The notes under the pieces were generated by a model. That model saw only the letters and a list, made by a program, of their open reading frames with translations, did not search any database and had not been told where the DNA came from. Source: an uncultured Parabacteroides sp. (GTDB lineage: Bacteria > Bacteroidota > Bacteroidia > Bacteroidales > Tannerellaceae). Taken from it: DNA of 6,983 bases. Both the position numbers and the translations under genes were made by a program. The stretch covers positions 1 to 6,983 of the forward strand of contig CAMTPG010000143.1 in the NCBI GenBank assembly GCA_947074335.1, given 5' to 3'. Shown one piece after another: positions 1 to 5,680 of this stretch (the stretch's first letter is position 1; the number at the start of each line of letters is the position of its first letter).

Positions 1-120
1 ATCTCGATGATTGCCTATTTTGTGGATGTATCTACGCTGTACGATAGTTTGCAGAACTACAGCCAATTGCAGAATGAGTATCAGAAGATACTTGCCGAAT
101 TGTATAAATATCGTTTGTGA
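1..120 (+). CDS. C-terminal end of a probable TolC/CzcC-type outer-membrane efflux protein (partial)
   Basis: An open frame runs from the first base of the window to a TGA stop, giving 39 residues that end in LYKYRL. The segment reads as one amphipathic helix: ISMIAYFVDVSTLYDS, then a Q/N/E/K-rich stretch QNEYQKILAELYKYRL. From memory, this matches the last helix of TolC/CzcC-family efflux proteins, where a 'G-x-I-S-L-x-x-Y' start is followed by 'YYD...L..E.DYQ.ALAELY'. Those proteins form the outer-membrane channel of tripartite RND or metal/drug exporters. The start, signal peptide and most of the protein lie outside the window, so the family call rests on a short tail and is tentative. That it is the end of a real gene is fairly secure, because the frame is open and the spacing to the convergent neighbour is normal. 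Confidence 0.5.
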   Translation: MSMIAYFVDVSTLYDSLQNYSQLQNEYQKILAELYKYRL

Positions 121-140
121 AGCAATACGATCACTAATAT

Positions 141-182
141 CGTGATAATCCGAAACCGGTAACAGGCCGTCGGATTATCACG
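141..182. repeat. Perfect 13-bp inverted repeat between convergent genes
   Basis: CGTGATAATCCGA (141-153) and TCGGATTATCACG (170-182) are exact reverse complements separated by 16 bases. It sits between the end of the efflux gene and the end of the reverse-strand oxidoreductase, where a bidirectional terminator would be expected. Neither side has a T-run, so a classical intrinsic terminator is not supported. A third copy of the core, TCGGATTAT, lies at 211-219 and could compete for the left arm. Confidence 0.75.
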
Positions 183-240
183 TAAAGCTGTCAGCATATC
201 CTGATAATAATCGGATTATAAGAGTAAGGAATTATATCGG

Positions 241-1206
241 TTACTGATTTGTACCAAACACATCAGCCACCTGCTGATCGAGTCGGGTTAATCCGTCACG
301 GAATCCGCCGATGATCGACTGCATCACATCGGCTACAGATTGCTGTGTGCGAAACTGGGCCGCAATCTGTCCGATTTCGAGTTCACCGTTTTCCAGATCA
401 CCTTCGAGCATACCTTTTTTTGCGCGTCCTTTTCCGCGGATGGCCAACAGCTCATCGGGCGAGGCACCACGATCTTCGGCGGCCTGAATGAGTGAGGCAT
501 AGGCACTTTTTGCCAGTCGCGTGGGCATCACCTTCTTCAGCATCAATTTGGTATCGCCCTCTTCGAGTGTGAGACAGAGGTTTTTATAATTATCATGCCC
601 CGAGCTTTCCTGAGTCAGTGCAAAGCGTGTGCCGATCTGTACACCATCGGCACCGAGTGCGAATGCAGCCAGCATAGCTTCTCCGCTACCGATGCCGCCG
701 GCTGCCATAAGCGGCAGATCGGTGATTTGGCGCACGGGAGGAATCAGCGACATGGTAGTTGTTTCTTCACGTCCGTCGTGGCCGCCGGCTTCAAAACCTT
801 CGGCTACAATGGCATCCACACCGGCCTCCACACATTTTTGGGCAAATTTGGAACTGCTTACCACATGTGCCACGGTGATGCCGTTGTCTTTCAGTTTCTG
901 TGTCCAAAGTTTCGGATTACCGCCCGAAGTAAATACAATCTTTATCTTCTGATCAATGATGAGTTGCATCAGCCGGTCGATCTCGGGATACATCAACGGC
1001 ACATTCACACCAAAGGGTTTATCCGTTACCGAACGGCATTTCTCAATTTGCGCCTGCAACATTTCGGGATGCATGGATCCGGCACCCAACAGGCCTAAAC
1101 CGCCGGCGTTGCTCACTGCCGTTACCAGTCGCCAGCCACTGCACCAAACCATTCCGCCCTGAATAACGGGATATTTAATGCCAAAAAGATTACAAATACG
1201 GTTCAT
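241..1206 (-). CDS. FMN-dependent oxidoreductase, nitronate monooxygenase / FabK-like family
   Basis: The 321-residue product has the TIM-barrel pattern of the 2-nitropropane dioxygenase family. That family includes nitronate monooxygenases, which oxidise toxic alkyl nitronates, and FabK enoyl-ACP reductases of fatty-acid synthesis. Visible motifs are YPVIQGGM (12-19), GGLGLLGAG (35-43), KPFGVN (63-68), the family signature EAGGH with the putative catalytic His143, the FMN-phosphate-binding AAGGIGSG (168-175) and GTRF (192-195). The length is typical for the family and no signal peptide is visible, so it should be cytosolic. The start is supported by an AGGAGG ribosome-binding site 8 bases upstream and a promoter behind it. 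As I remember it, the overall pattern is close to pneumococcal FabK, but FabK and nitronate monooxygenase cannot be told apart safely by eye. The gene is transcribed alone, divergent from the peptidase and convergent with the efflux gene. Confidence 0.9.
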   Translation of the reverse strand: MNRICNLFGIKYPVIQGGMVWCSGWRLVTAVSNAGGLGLLGAGSMHPEMLQAQIEKCRSVTDKPFGVNVPLMYPEIDRLMQLIIDQKIKIVFTSGGNPKLWTQKLKDNGITVAHVVSSSKFAQKCVEAGVDAIVAEGFEAGGHDGREETTTMSLIPPVRQITDLPLMAAGGIGSGEAMLAAFALGADGVQIGTRFALTQESSGHDNYKNLCLTLEEGDTKLMLKKVMPTRLAKSAYASLIQAAEDRGASPDELLAIRGKGRAKKGMLEGDLENGELEIGQIAAQFRTQQSVADVMQSIIGGFRDGLTRLDQQVADVFGTNQ

Positions 1207-1214
1207 AATCGTTT

Positions 1215-1220
1215 CCTCCT
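1215..1220 (-). promoter_or_regulatory. Strong Shine-Dalgarno site of the flavin oxidoreductase
   Basis: The reverse strand reads AGGAGG, 8 bases before the ATG at 1206-1204. It is the only full consensus ribosome-binding site in the window and fixes the start codon. The other genes have weak or no recognisable sites, as is common in Bacteroidota. Confidence 0.85.
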
Positions 1221-1237
1221 TTTTATTTAGATAAATG

Positions 1238-1270
1238 CAATTATAGTGATTTTTTATTTATATTTGCAAA
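1238..1270 (-). promoter_or_regulatory. Bacteroidota-type promoter of the flavin oxidoreductase
   Basis: On the reverse strand a TTTG (1270-1267) is followed after 21 bases by TATAATTG (1245-1238). This is a one-mismatch fit to the Bacteroidota -7 element TAnnTTTG at the accepted spacing. A second TTTG at 1277-1274 lies too far away. The predicted leader is about 25-30 bases and includes the AGGAGG site. Confidence 0.6.
1259..1266 (+). promoter_or_regulatory. Candidate -7 element for the M3 peptidase gene
   Basis: TATATTTG fits TAnnTTTG exactly and points toward the peptidase, which would have a leader of about 75 bases. No TTTG lies 19-21 bases upstream. That stretch is instead occupied by the -7 box of the divergent oxidoreductase promoter. 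Its right edge touches the reverse promoter's TTTG (1267-1270). The call is weaker because the -33 element is missing. Confidence 0.4.
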
Positions 1271-1348
1271 ATGCAAACTTAATTAATATAAAGACTGAAG
1301 CTACTGATCGTAACAAACTTAGTTTTATCATATAAAAGTAAAGAAAGA

Positions 1349-3457
1349 ATGAAGAGTACAATTATTGCAGCTGGTTTAGCCGTGATGTTAACAGCCTGCG
1401 GTTCCTCGGTTAAAGAAGGAAACAAAGGTAATCCTTTCCTTTCGGAGTATAATACACCGTATGGCGTTCCTCCGTTCGAAGAAATCACTATCGAAGATTA
1501 CAAACCCGCATTTATGCAGGGTATGGAAGAACAGAAACAGGAAATCAACGCGATCACCAATCAGCGTTCGATGCCTGATTTCGAGAACACAATTGTTGCC
1601 CTCGATCAGAGCGGTCAGTTATTGCGCAAAGTAAGTCTGGTATTTTTCGGACAAAACAGCGTGAATACCAACGACGAGATGGAGGCGCTGAGCCGCGAAC
1701 TCTCGCCGATCATGTCGAAACACAATGACGACATCCGTCTGAATCCGATGTTGTTTGCCCGTGTAAAAGAGGTATATGATAATCAGGAGAAATTTAATCT
1801 GAACAAAGAACAGAAGAAATTACTCGACGAAACCTATAAAAGCTTTGTACGCGGCGGTGCCAACCTGAGCGAAGCCGATCAGGCCAAATTGCGCGAACTG
1901 AACAGCGAGATTGCCATGTTGCAGCTTACTTTCGGTCAGAATATGCTGAAAGAAACCAATGCCTTCCAGCTGGTGATTGATAACAAAGCGGATCTGGCCG
2001 GATTGCCCGAATCGCTGATTGCCAATGCCGCTAAAGCAGCCGACAAAGCAGGCATGCCGGGCAAATGGCTTTTCACATTGCAGAATCCGAGCGTAATGCC
2101 GTTCCTGCAGTATGCCGATAATCGTGACCTGCGCGAAAAAATCTTCAAAGGTTATATCAACCGCGGCAACAACGATAACGATGCCAACAACAAAGAAGTA
2201 GTAGCTACTTTGGTTGCCAAACGCAACGAGAAAGCGAAATTGATGGGCTATAATAACTATGCAGAGTTTGTACTCGAAGATCGTATGGCTAAAAATCCGC
2301 AGGAAGTATATGACCTGCTGAACGAACTTTGGGCTCCGGCATTAGCTAAAGCAACAGATGAGCTGAAAGATATCAATGCAGAAATCAAGAAAGACGGCGG
2401 CAGCTTCGAGGCTGAAGGCTGGGACTGGCGTTACTACTTCGAGAAAGCCAAAAAATCGAAGTTTGATCTCGACGAGAATCAGGTGCGTCCGTATCTGGAA
2501 CTGAATAATGTGTTGCAGGGTGCATTCTATGTGGCTAACAAGCTGTATGGCATCACTTTTACACCGATCAAAAATATCCCGCTTCCATATGCAGAAGCCA
2601 TGGCTTTCGAATGTAAAGAGGCTGACGGCACACCGCTGGGCGTTATCTATTTCGATTTCTTCCCGCGTGCCAGCAAACGTGGCGGCGCATGGTGCGGCTC
2701 ATATCGCCCGCAATCCTACAAAGAGGGCGAACGTGTTGGTCCGGTAGTTACTATCGTTTGTAACTTCACACCGCCGGCCGACGGCCAGCCTGCTTTGCTG
2801 AGTGCCGACGAAACAGAAACTTTATTCCACGAATTTGGTCACGGCCTGCACAGTCTCTTCAGAGATGTTAATTACAGCGGCGTAGGCGGTGTTCCGCGCG
2901 ATTTCGTTGAATTGCCTTCGCAGATCATGGAACACTGGGTATTCGAACCCGAAGTGCTGAAAGTTTATGCCAAACATTATCAGACAGGCGAAGTGATGCC
3001 GGTTGAACTGATCGAGAAATTAGACAAGAGCGGCAAATATGGTCAGGGCTTTGCCACAACCGAATATCTGGCTGCTTCGTTACTGGATATGGATTATCAT
3101 GTACTGAACGAAGTACCTGAAGATCTGGATGTGATGGTATTCGAAGATCAGACACTGGGCCGTCGCGGTTTATTGCGTCAGATTCCTTCGCGTTATCGCA
3201 CTACTTACTTCAACCACACTATGGGCGGCGGTTACACAGCCGGTTATTACAGCTACATCTGGGCTGAAGTGCTGGATTCGGATGCATACGAAGCATTTGT
3301 GGAAACAGGCGATATCTTCAATCCTGAAGTAGCCGATAAATTCCGTACGTATGTTTTGGTGCCGGGCGGTATCGACGATGCCATGGATATGTATGTGAAT
3401 TTCCGCGGTAAAAAACCGAACACTGAACCTTTATTGAAAAATCGCGGTTTGAAATAA
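1349..3457 (+). CDS. dcp: M3-family zinc metallopeptidase lipoprotein, peptidyl-dipeptidase Dcp-like
   Basis: The 702-residue product starts with a lipoprotein signal peptide: MK, a hydrophobic stretch, then the lipobox LTAC with the lipidated Cys17. The mature protein should therefore be anchored in the cell envelope, probably facing the periplasm. The zinc site is clear. HEFGH at 494-498 supplies two His ligands and the catalytic Glu495. DFVE gives the third ligand Glu521, 27 residues after His494, compared with 29 in thimet oligopeptidase. The C-terminal substrate/transition-state residues appear as FNHTMGGGYTAGYYSY (621-636, with His623, Tyr629 and Tyr633/636). KRGGAW before the zinc site is the form I associate with Dcp rather than oligopeptidase A. 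M3 enzymes cut short peptides; Dcp removes C-terminal dipeptides. Length is near E. coli Dcp plus a signal peptide. The start has only a weak purine-rich AAAGAAAG upstream, but it is fixed by the signal peptide. It appears monocistronic. Confidence 0.93.
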   Translation: MKSTIIAAGLAVMLTACGSSVKEGNKGNPFLSEYNTPYGVPPFEEITIEDYKPAFMQGMEEQKQEINAITNQRSMPDFENTIVALDQSGQLLRKVSLVFFGQNSVNTNDEMEALSRELSPIMSKHNDDIRLNPMLFARVKEVYDNQEKFNLNKEQKKLLDETYKSFVRGGANLSEADQAKLRELNSEIAMLQLTFGQNMLKETNAFQLVIDNKADLAGLPESLIANAAKAADKAGMPGKWLFTLQNPSVMPFLQYADNRDLREKIFKGYINRGNNDNDANNKEVVATLVAKRNEKAKLMGYNNYAEFVLEDRMAKNPQEVYDLLNELWAPALAKATDELKDINAEIKKDGGSFEAEGWDWRYYFEKAKKSKFDLDENQVRPYLELNNVLQGAFYVANKLYGITFTPIKNIPLPYAEAMAFECKEADGTPLGVIYFDFFPRASKRGGAWCGSYRPQSYKEGERVGPVVTIVCNFTPPADGQPALLSADETETLFHEFGHGLHSLFRDVNYSGVGGVPRDFVELPSQIMEHWVFEPEVLKVYAKHYQTGEVMPVELIEKLDKSGKYGQGFATTEYLAASLLDMDYHVLNEVPEDLDVMVFEDQTLGRRGLLRQIPSRYRTTYFNHTMGGGYTAGYYSYIWAEVLDSDAYEAFVETGDIFNPEVADKFRTYVLVPGGIDDAMDMYVNFRGKKPNTEPLLKNRGLK

Positions 3458-3480
3458 TCGGGATTTGATACAAGGATACG

Positions 3481-3517
3481 AAAGCGGGAGAGAAGCAGAT
3501 TCTTTCCCGCTTTTTTT
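3481..3517 (+). terminator. Intrinsic terminator of the M3 peptidase gene
   Basis: AAGCGGGAGAGAA (3482-3494) pairs with TTCTTTCCCGCTT (3500-3512) over 13 base pairs with one G-U pair and a 5-base loop GCAGA. A run of seven T follows (3511-3517). It starts about 24 bases after the peptidase stop codon. Confidence 0.92.
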
Positions 3518-3700
3518 ATGTGATCCGATTTATGCGGCGAATCCGACTGTAAGAGATTCAATGAATAATAATATTGTAAAAGCAATTTGTTGGCGCATCT
3601 CAAACAACCGGTTATAATAAATGATATTTATGGTCTTATGAATAGTTATCCGAATTCCTGTATTTTGCAATGTTTCTGTTAAACAAATTAAACTTTCTGT
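3518..3700. other. AT-rich intergenic spacer, no gene seen
   Basis: No frame here looks coding; the reverse-strand frame across 3253-3603 is a shadow of the peptidase gene and its terminator. Visible structure is limited. There is a dyad ATAAAT-GAT-ATTTAT (3617-3631). GTTATAATA occurs at 3611-3619 and recurs at 3703-3711 inside the phased repeats. I found no TTTG/TAnnTTTG pair at correct spacing, so the promoter of the next gene is not identified. Confidence 0.5.
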
Positions 3701-3760
3701 CAGTTATAATACACTAATAGCCAGTTATAGTTCACTAAATAACAGATTAAAATACATTAA
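3701..3760 (+). repeat. Phased direct repeats upstream of the AAG-like gene, 21-base period
   Basis: CAGTTATAATACACTAA (3701-3717) and CAGTTATAGTTCACTAA (3722-3738) agree at 15 of 17 positions and start exactly 21 bases apart. A decayed third unit begins with CAG at 3743, again 21 bases on, and contains AATACATTAA (3751-3760), which differs by one base from AATACACTAA in unit 1. The array ends 5 bases before the first possible start codon. A period of two helical turns suits a regulator binding one DNA face; that role is inferred. Confidence 0.65.
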
Positions 3761-3765
3761 ACAGA

Positions 3766-4434
3766 ATGATTATGGAAGATTTGAAACAACTGCTGGATTT
3801 ATCCGCTTTACAATCGGCACAGGATATTGAAAATCGTTTCAGTGATCTGGTTGCTACGCTGTTTGCTGATTATTATATTCAGAAAGGAACAGACCGGTAC
3901 GACTTTGTAGAGGTCGAATTATATTATTATTGTCTGGTTCATCCGGATGCTACCACGTATCCGCGTAATGCCAAACCGGGCGAATGGTTTTTCCACGATT
4001 GCGGCACCGACATTACGTTTAAAAGTTTCTACGAACTCGACAATAACGAGAAGATCAAAGCCGAAAGTAAATTTGGCGGCATCTTCATCCGCGGTTTGAA
4101 GAAGAATGATAAAAATGAATACATCTCCGGACCCATTGCCTGCATGAATACGCTTTTCGATAATCTGAATGCTTTGGCCTGCGACGCCGAACTGTATCCG
4201 CTGCTTAAAAAATCGGATCATTCGCGCAAAGTGGATATCGTGAAGAAACGCCGCTGGGTGAAGACTTCAGATCCCGAAGGACAACTGGCCAAGGTAAGCC
4301 GGCGTTACAGTCAGCAAATAGATCGCGAAACACTCGAAACCTTTATGGGCGAAATAAAATACCGTTATTATATCAAAAGTGAAGTGGCAAATCCCAACTT
4401 CCGCACTGCCCGACCGTGGCGTGATGAGTTTTAA
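3766..4434 (+). CDS. Uncharacterised protein, possible diverged 3-methyladenine DNA glycosylase (AAG/MPG) fold
   Basis: The product is 222 residues, soluble, with no signal peptide or membrane segment. I do not recognise it as a named family. Its middle can be laid on the AAG purine-DNA glycosylase pattern in the right order: FVEVELYYY (47-55) against IVETEAY, placing Glu51 where catalytic Glu125 of human AAG sits and Tyr53 at Tyr127; His59 near His136; KPGEWFFH (70-77) against KPGTLYVY; and GGIFIRGL (104-111) against the conserved 'VLLRAL', with Arg109 at Arg182. AAG enzymes excise alkylated or deaminated purines. The match is by eye and the C-terminal third (about 140-222, rich in K/R/Y) does not follow AAG clearly, so the function is unproven. 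Two starts are possible: Met1 at 3766 or Met3 at 3772. Neither has a good ribosome-binding site. Confidence 0.8.
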   Translation: MIMEDLKQLLDLSALQSAQDIENRFSDLVATLFADYYIQKGTDRYDFVEVELYYYCLVHPDATTYPRNAKPGEWFFHDCGTDITFKSFYELDNNEKIKAESKFGGIFIRGLKKNDKNEYISGPIACMNTLFDNLNALACDAELYPLLKKSDHSRKVDIVKKRRWVKTSDPEGQLAKVSRRYSQQIDRETLETFMGEIKYRYYIKSEVANPNFRTARPWRDEF

Positions 4435-4436
4435 TT

Positions 4437-4467
4437 TTTGCCATTCCCGCTTTTTCCATTAATTTTG
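4437..4467 (+). promoter_or_regulatory. Promoter of the HAD phosphatase gene
   Basis: TTTG (4437-4440), 19 bases, then TAATTTTG (4460-4467) fit the Bacteroidota promoter consensus exactly. The -33 box lies just 3 bases after the upstream stop codon, so the phosphatase is transcribed independently. The predicted leader is under 20 bases and carries AGG (4480-4482) as the only hint of a ribosome-binding site. Confidence 0.8.
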
Positions 4468-4490
4468 TACCTTAATAATAGGTATAATTT

Positions 4491-5267
4491 ATGATTAAAG
4501 CAGTTTTCTTTGATATTGACGGAACACTGGTGAGCTTTAAAACTCATCAGGTACCCGAATCTACTAAATTGGCCATCGATCTGTTGAAGGAGAAAGGCGT
4601 AAAAGTTTTTATTGCTACCGGACGACATATAGACTCGATCAATAATCTCGGCGATCTGGAATTCGACGGATACATTACCCTCAATGGCGGCTATGTTACG
4701 GCAGGTCGCCATGATGTTTTGTATAAAAAGAGTATTCCCGATAAAGACATCGTTAATTTGCTGCATTATATGGAAACCGAAAAGCCTTTTCCCTGTGCTT
4801 TTGTCGAAGAGCATGGCATTTCGATGAATTATATGGATCAGTCGGTTCGCGATGTTTTTAAATTACTGAATTTCCCCGCGCCGCCCATTCGTCCTATCGA
4901 ATCGATGCGTGGTAAAACCATCTATCAGTTGATCTCTTTCTTCACAGCCGACGAAGAAAACAAGATTATGAAGATCCTCTCACATTGCGAAGCCACCCGT
5001 TGGAATCCGCTTTTTGCCGATGTAGTACCCGAAGGCAGCAGTAAAAGTGTGGGTATCGACAAAATGCTGGCACATTTCCACATCCGCCTCGATGAATGTA
5101 TGGCTTTTGGCGATGGCGGAAACGATATGCAGATGCTCAAACATGCCGGAACAGGCGTAGCTATGGGTAATGCAGCCGAGCGCGTGATGCAAAGTGCTGA
5201 TTATGTTACGGATAGCGTAGATAATAACGGCATTTATAACGCTTTGAAGCATTTTAATGTGATCTGA
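4491..5267 (+). CDS. Cof-type HAD-superfamily phosphatase, likely sugar-phosphate phosphatase (BT4131-like)
   Basis: The 258-residue cytosolic protein carries all four HAD motifs. Motif I is DIDGT with nucleophile Asp8 and acid/base Asp10. Motif II is FIATGR with Thr43. Motif III is Lys185 in GSSKSVGID. Motif IV is GDGGNDM with Mg-binding Asp208 and Asp212. The insert between motifs II and III (about residues 80-180) is the size of a C2 cap, placing it in the Cof/YidA group. That group dephosphorylates sugar phosphates and other small metabolites. Sequence and length (258 versus about 261) strongly resemble B. thetaiotaomicron BT4131, known as a hexose-phosphate phosphatase, for example in FFDIDGTLVSF, FVEEH.IS, FADV and the ending KHF.(I/V)I. 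The precise substrate is not predictable. The start is set by the N-terminal motif and the promoter just upstream. No clear terminator follows, so some read-through into the small gene is possible. Confidence 0.95.
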   Translation: MIKAVFFDIDGTLVSFKTHQVPESTKLAIDLLKEKGVKVFIATGRHIDSINNLGDLEFDGYITLNGGYVTAGRHDVLYKKSIPDKDIVNLLHYMETEKPFPCAFVEEHGISMNYMDQSVRDVFKLLNFPAPPIRPIESMRGKTIYQLISFFTADEENKIMKILSHCEATRWNPLFADVVPEGSSKSVGIDKMLAHFHIRLDECMAFGDGGNDMQMLKHAGTGVAMGNAAERVMQSADYVTDSVDNNGIYNALKHFNVI

Positions 5268-5297
5268 AAAAGCTAAAAATCACTTTCCAATTCTTAA

Positions 5298-5310
5298 ATT
5301 TTCCGAAAAT
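5298..5310. repeat. Short AT-rich palindrome after the phosphatase gene
   Basis: ATTTTC-C-GAAAAT is a perfect 6-bp inverted repeat around one base. It lies 26 bases upstream, centre to centre, of the larger dyad at 5319-5342. It may be part of the same control region or chance in AT-rich DNA. Confidence 0.35.
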
Positions 5311-5318
5311 CTCGCATT

Positions 5319-5342
5319 TTTTTATGTTGTACAGCATAAAAA
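5319..5342. promoter_or_regulatory. Near-perfect 24-bp dyad, candidate regulator site upstream of the small gene
   Basis: Positions 5319-5330 (TTTTTATGTTGT) and 5331-5342 (ACAGCATAAAAA) are reverse complements except for one pair (T5327/G5334). The centre (5330.5) lies about 41 bases before the predicted transcription start of the small gene, and the site covers where a -33 TTTG would be expected. A dimeric activator in a class-II position is a natural reading; a repressor is equally possible. No T-run follows it, so it is not a typical terminator. Confidence 0.6.
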
Positions 5343-5356
5343 CCAAATATTCTGCT

Positions 5357-5364
5357 TATCTTTG
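5357..5364 (+). promoter_or_regulatory. -7 promoter element of the small gene
   Basis: TATCTTTG matches TAnnTTTG exactly and is identical to the -7 box of the AraC-family gene at 5811-5818. No TTTG occurs 19-21 bases upstream, so activator dependence is plausible. Transcription would begin near 5370, giving a leader of about 68 bases. Confidence 0.65.
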
Positions 5365-5411
5365 CAGTACAAAAAGAAAGAAAAAGATATTTAGGTTTAC
5401 AACTACTAATG

Positions 5412-5431
5412 GTTCTCCGGGAGCGGAGAAC
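5412..5431 (+). promoter_or_regulatory. Leader hairpin containing the ribosome-binding site of the small gene
   Basis: GTTCTCCG-GGAG-CGGAGAAC is a perfect 8-bp stem with a 4-base loop. The best Shine-Dalgarno sequence, GGAG at 5425-5428, lies in the 3' arm, 10 bases before the ATG at 5439. Folding would hide it from the ribosome. This suggests translation is controlled by opening the hairpin, through temperature, a trans RNA, a protein or ribosome movement; the trigger is unknown. Confidence 0.6.
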
Positions 5432-5438
5432 ATTTAAA

Positions 5439-5606
5439 ATGAGAAAATTTATGATGAGAGAAAATGAAAAAAGCTTACGTGCGATAGCTATGTTACGCTA
5501 TCAGGCCGAACGTTATCAGGCGATGGGAAACGGTTCAATGTGTCAACGCATTAATGCAGACATACGTCGTTTAACAGATCAAATGAGCGAAGAGGTTAAG
5601 CACTAA
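5439..5606 (+). CDS. Small basic hypothetical protein, 55 residues
   Basis: I do not recognise this protein. From the ATG at 5439 it is 55 residues, rich in Arg and Met, probably mostly helical, with a cluster RYQAERYQ (20-27) and a short break at GNGS (30-33). A second helix, CQRINADIRRLTDQMSEEV, follows (35-53). No membrane segment or signal peptide is visible. An in-frame ATG at 5409 would add ten residues, but that start lies before the leader hairpin and would run through CGG and AGA codons unlike the rest, so 5439 is preferred; 5454 is another possible start. It has its own -7 element, an upstream dyad and a downstream terminator, so it appears to be a single-gene transcript. The helix-turn-helix-like size could suit a small regulatory or nucleic-acid-binding protein, but no function can be assigned. 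Confidence 0.7.
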   Translation: MRKFMMRENEKSLRAIAMLRYQAERYQAMGNGSMCQRINADIRRLTDQMSEEVKH

Positions 5607-5622
5607 TCACACCGTAGTGTGA
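5607..5622 (+). repeat. Hairpin directly after the small gene's stop codon
   Basis: TCACAC-CGTA-GTGTGA is a perfect 6-bp stem with a 4-base loop that begins at the base after the TAA stop (5604-5606). No T-run follows. It is one of several hairpins in the small transcript. Confidence 0.55.
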
Positions 5623-5639
5623 GTATTTATTGATGTAGT

Positions 5640-5671
5640 CTCTTACCGTCGTCTTTTTAAGACGGTGAGAG
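5640..5671 (+). repeat. 11-bp hairpin in the 3' region of the small transcript
   Basis: CTCTTACCGTC (5640-5650) pairs with GACGGTGAGAG (5661-5671) over 11 base pairs with one U-G pair, enclosing a 10-base loop. An alternative inner stem, CGTCTT-TTT-AAGACG (5649-5663), competes with it. It is followed by GCAGGG rather than T, so it is structural RNA and not a terminator by itself. Confidence 0.6.
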
Positions 5672-5680
5672 CAGGGACTG

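Noticed and set aside
141..182. Inverted repeat as a classical bidirectional terminator
   Set aside because: No T-run follows the stem on either strand. The hairpin is reported as structure only.
595..1162. Forward-strand open frames opposite the flavin oxidoreductase
   Set aside because: They lie entirely antisense to a gene with clear family motifs, have no promoter or ribosome-binding site, and their translations (rich in Cys, His, Ser and Pro) look like shadows.
3253..3603. Reverse-strand 116-residue frame across the end of the peptidase gene
   Set aside because: It runs through the peptidase's strong terminator and conserved C-terminus and is a coding shadow.
5319..5342. 24-bp dyad as the terminator of the HAD phosphatase gene
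   Set aside because: The stem would be mostly A-U pairs, and on the forward strand it is followed by ACCAAAT rather than a T-run.
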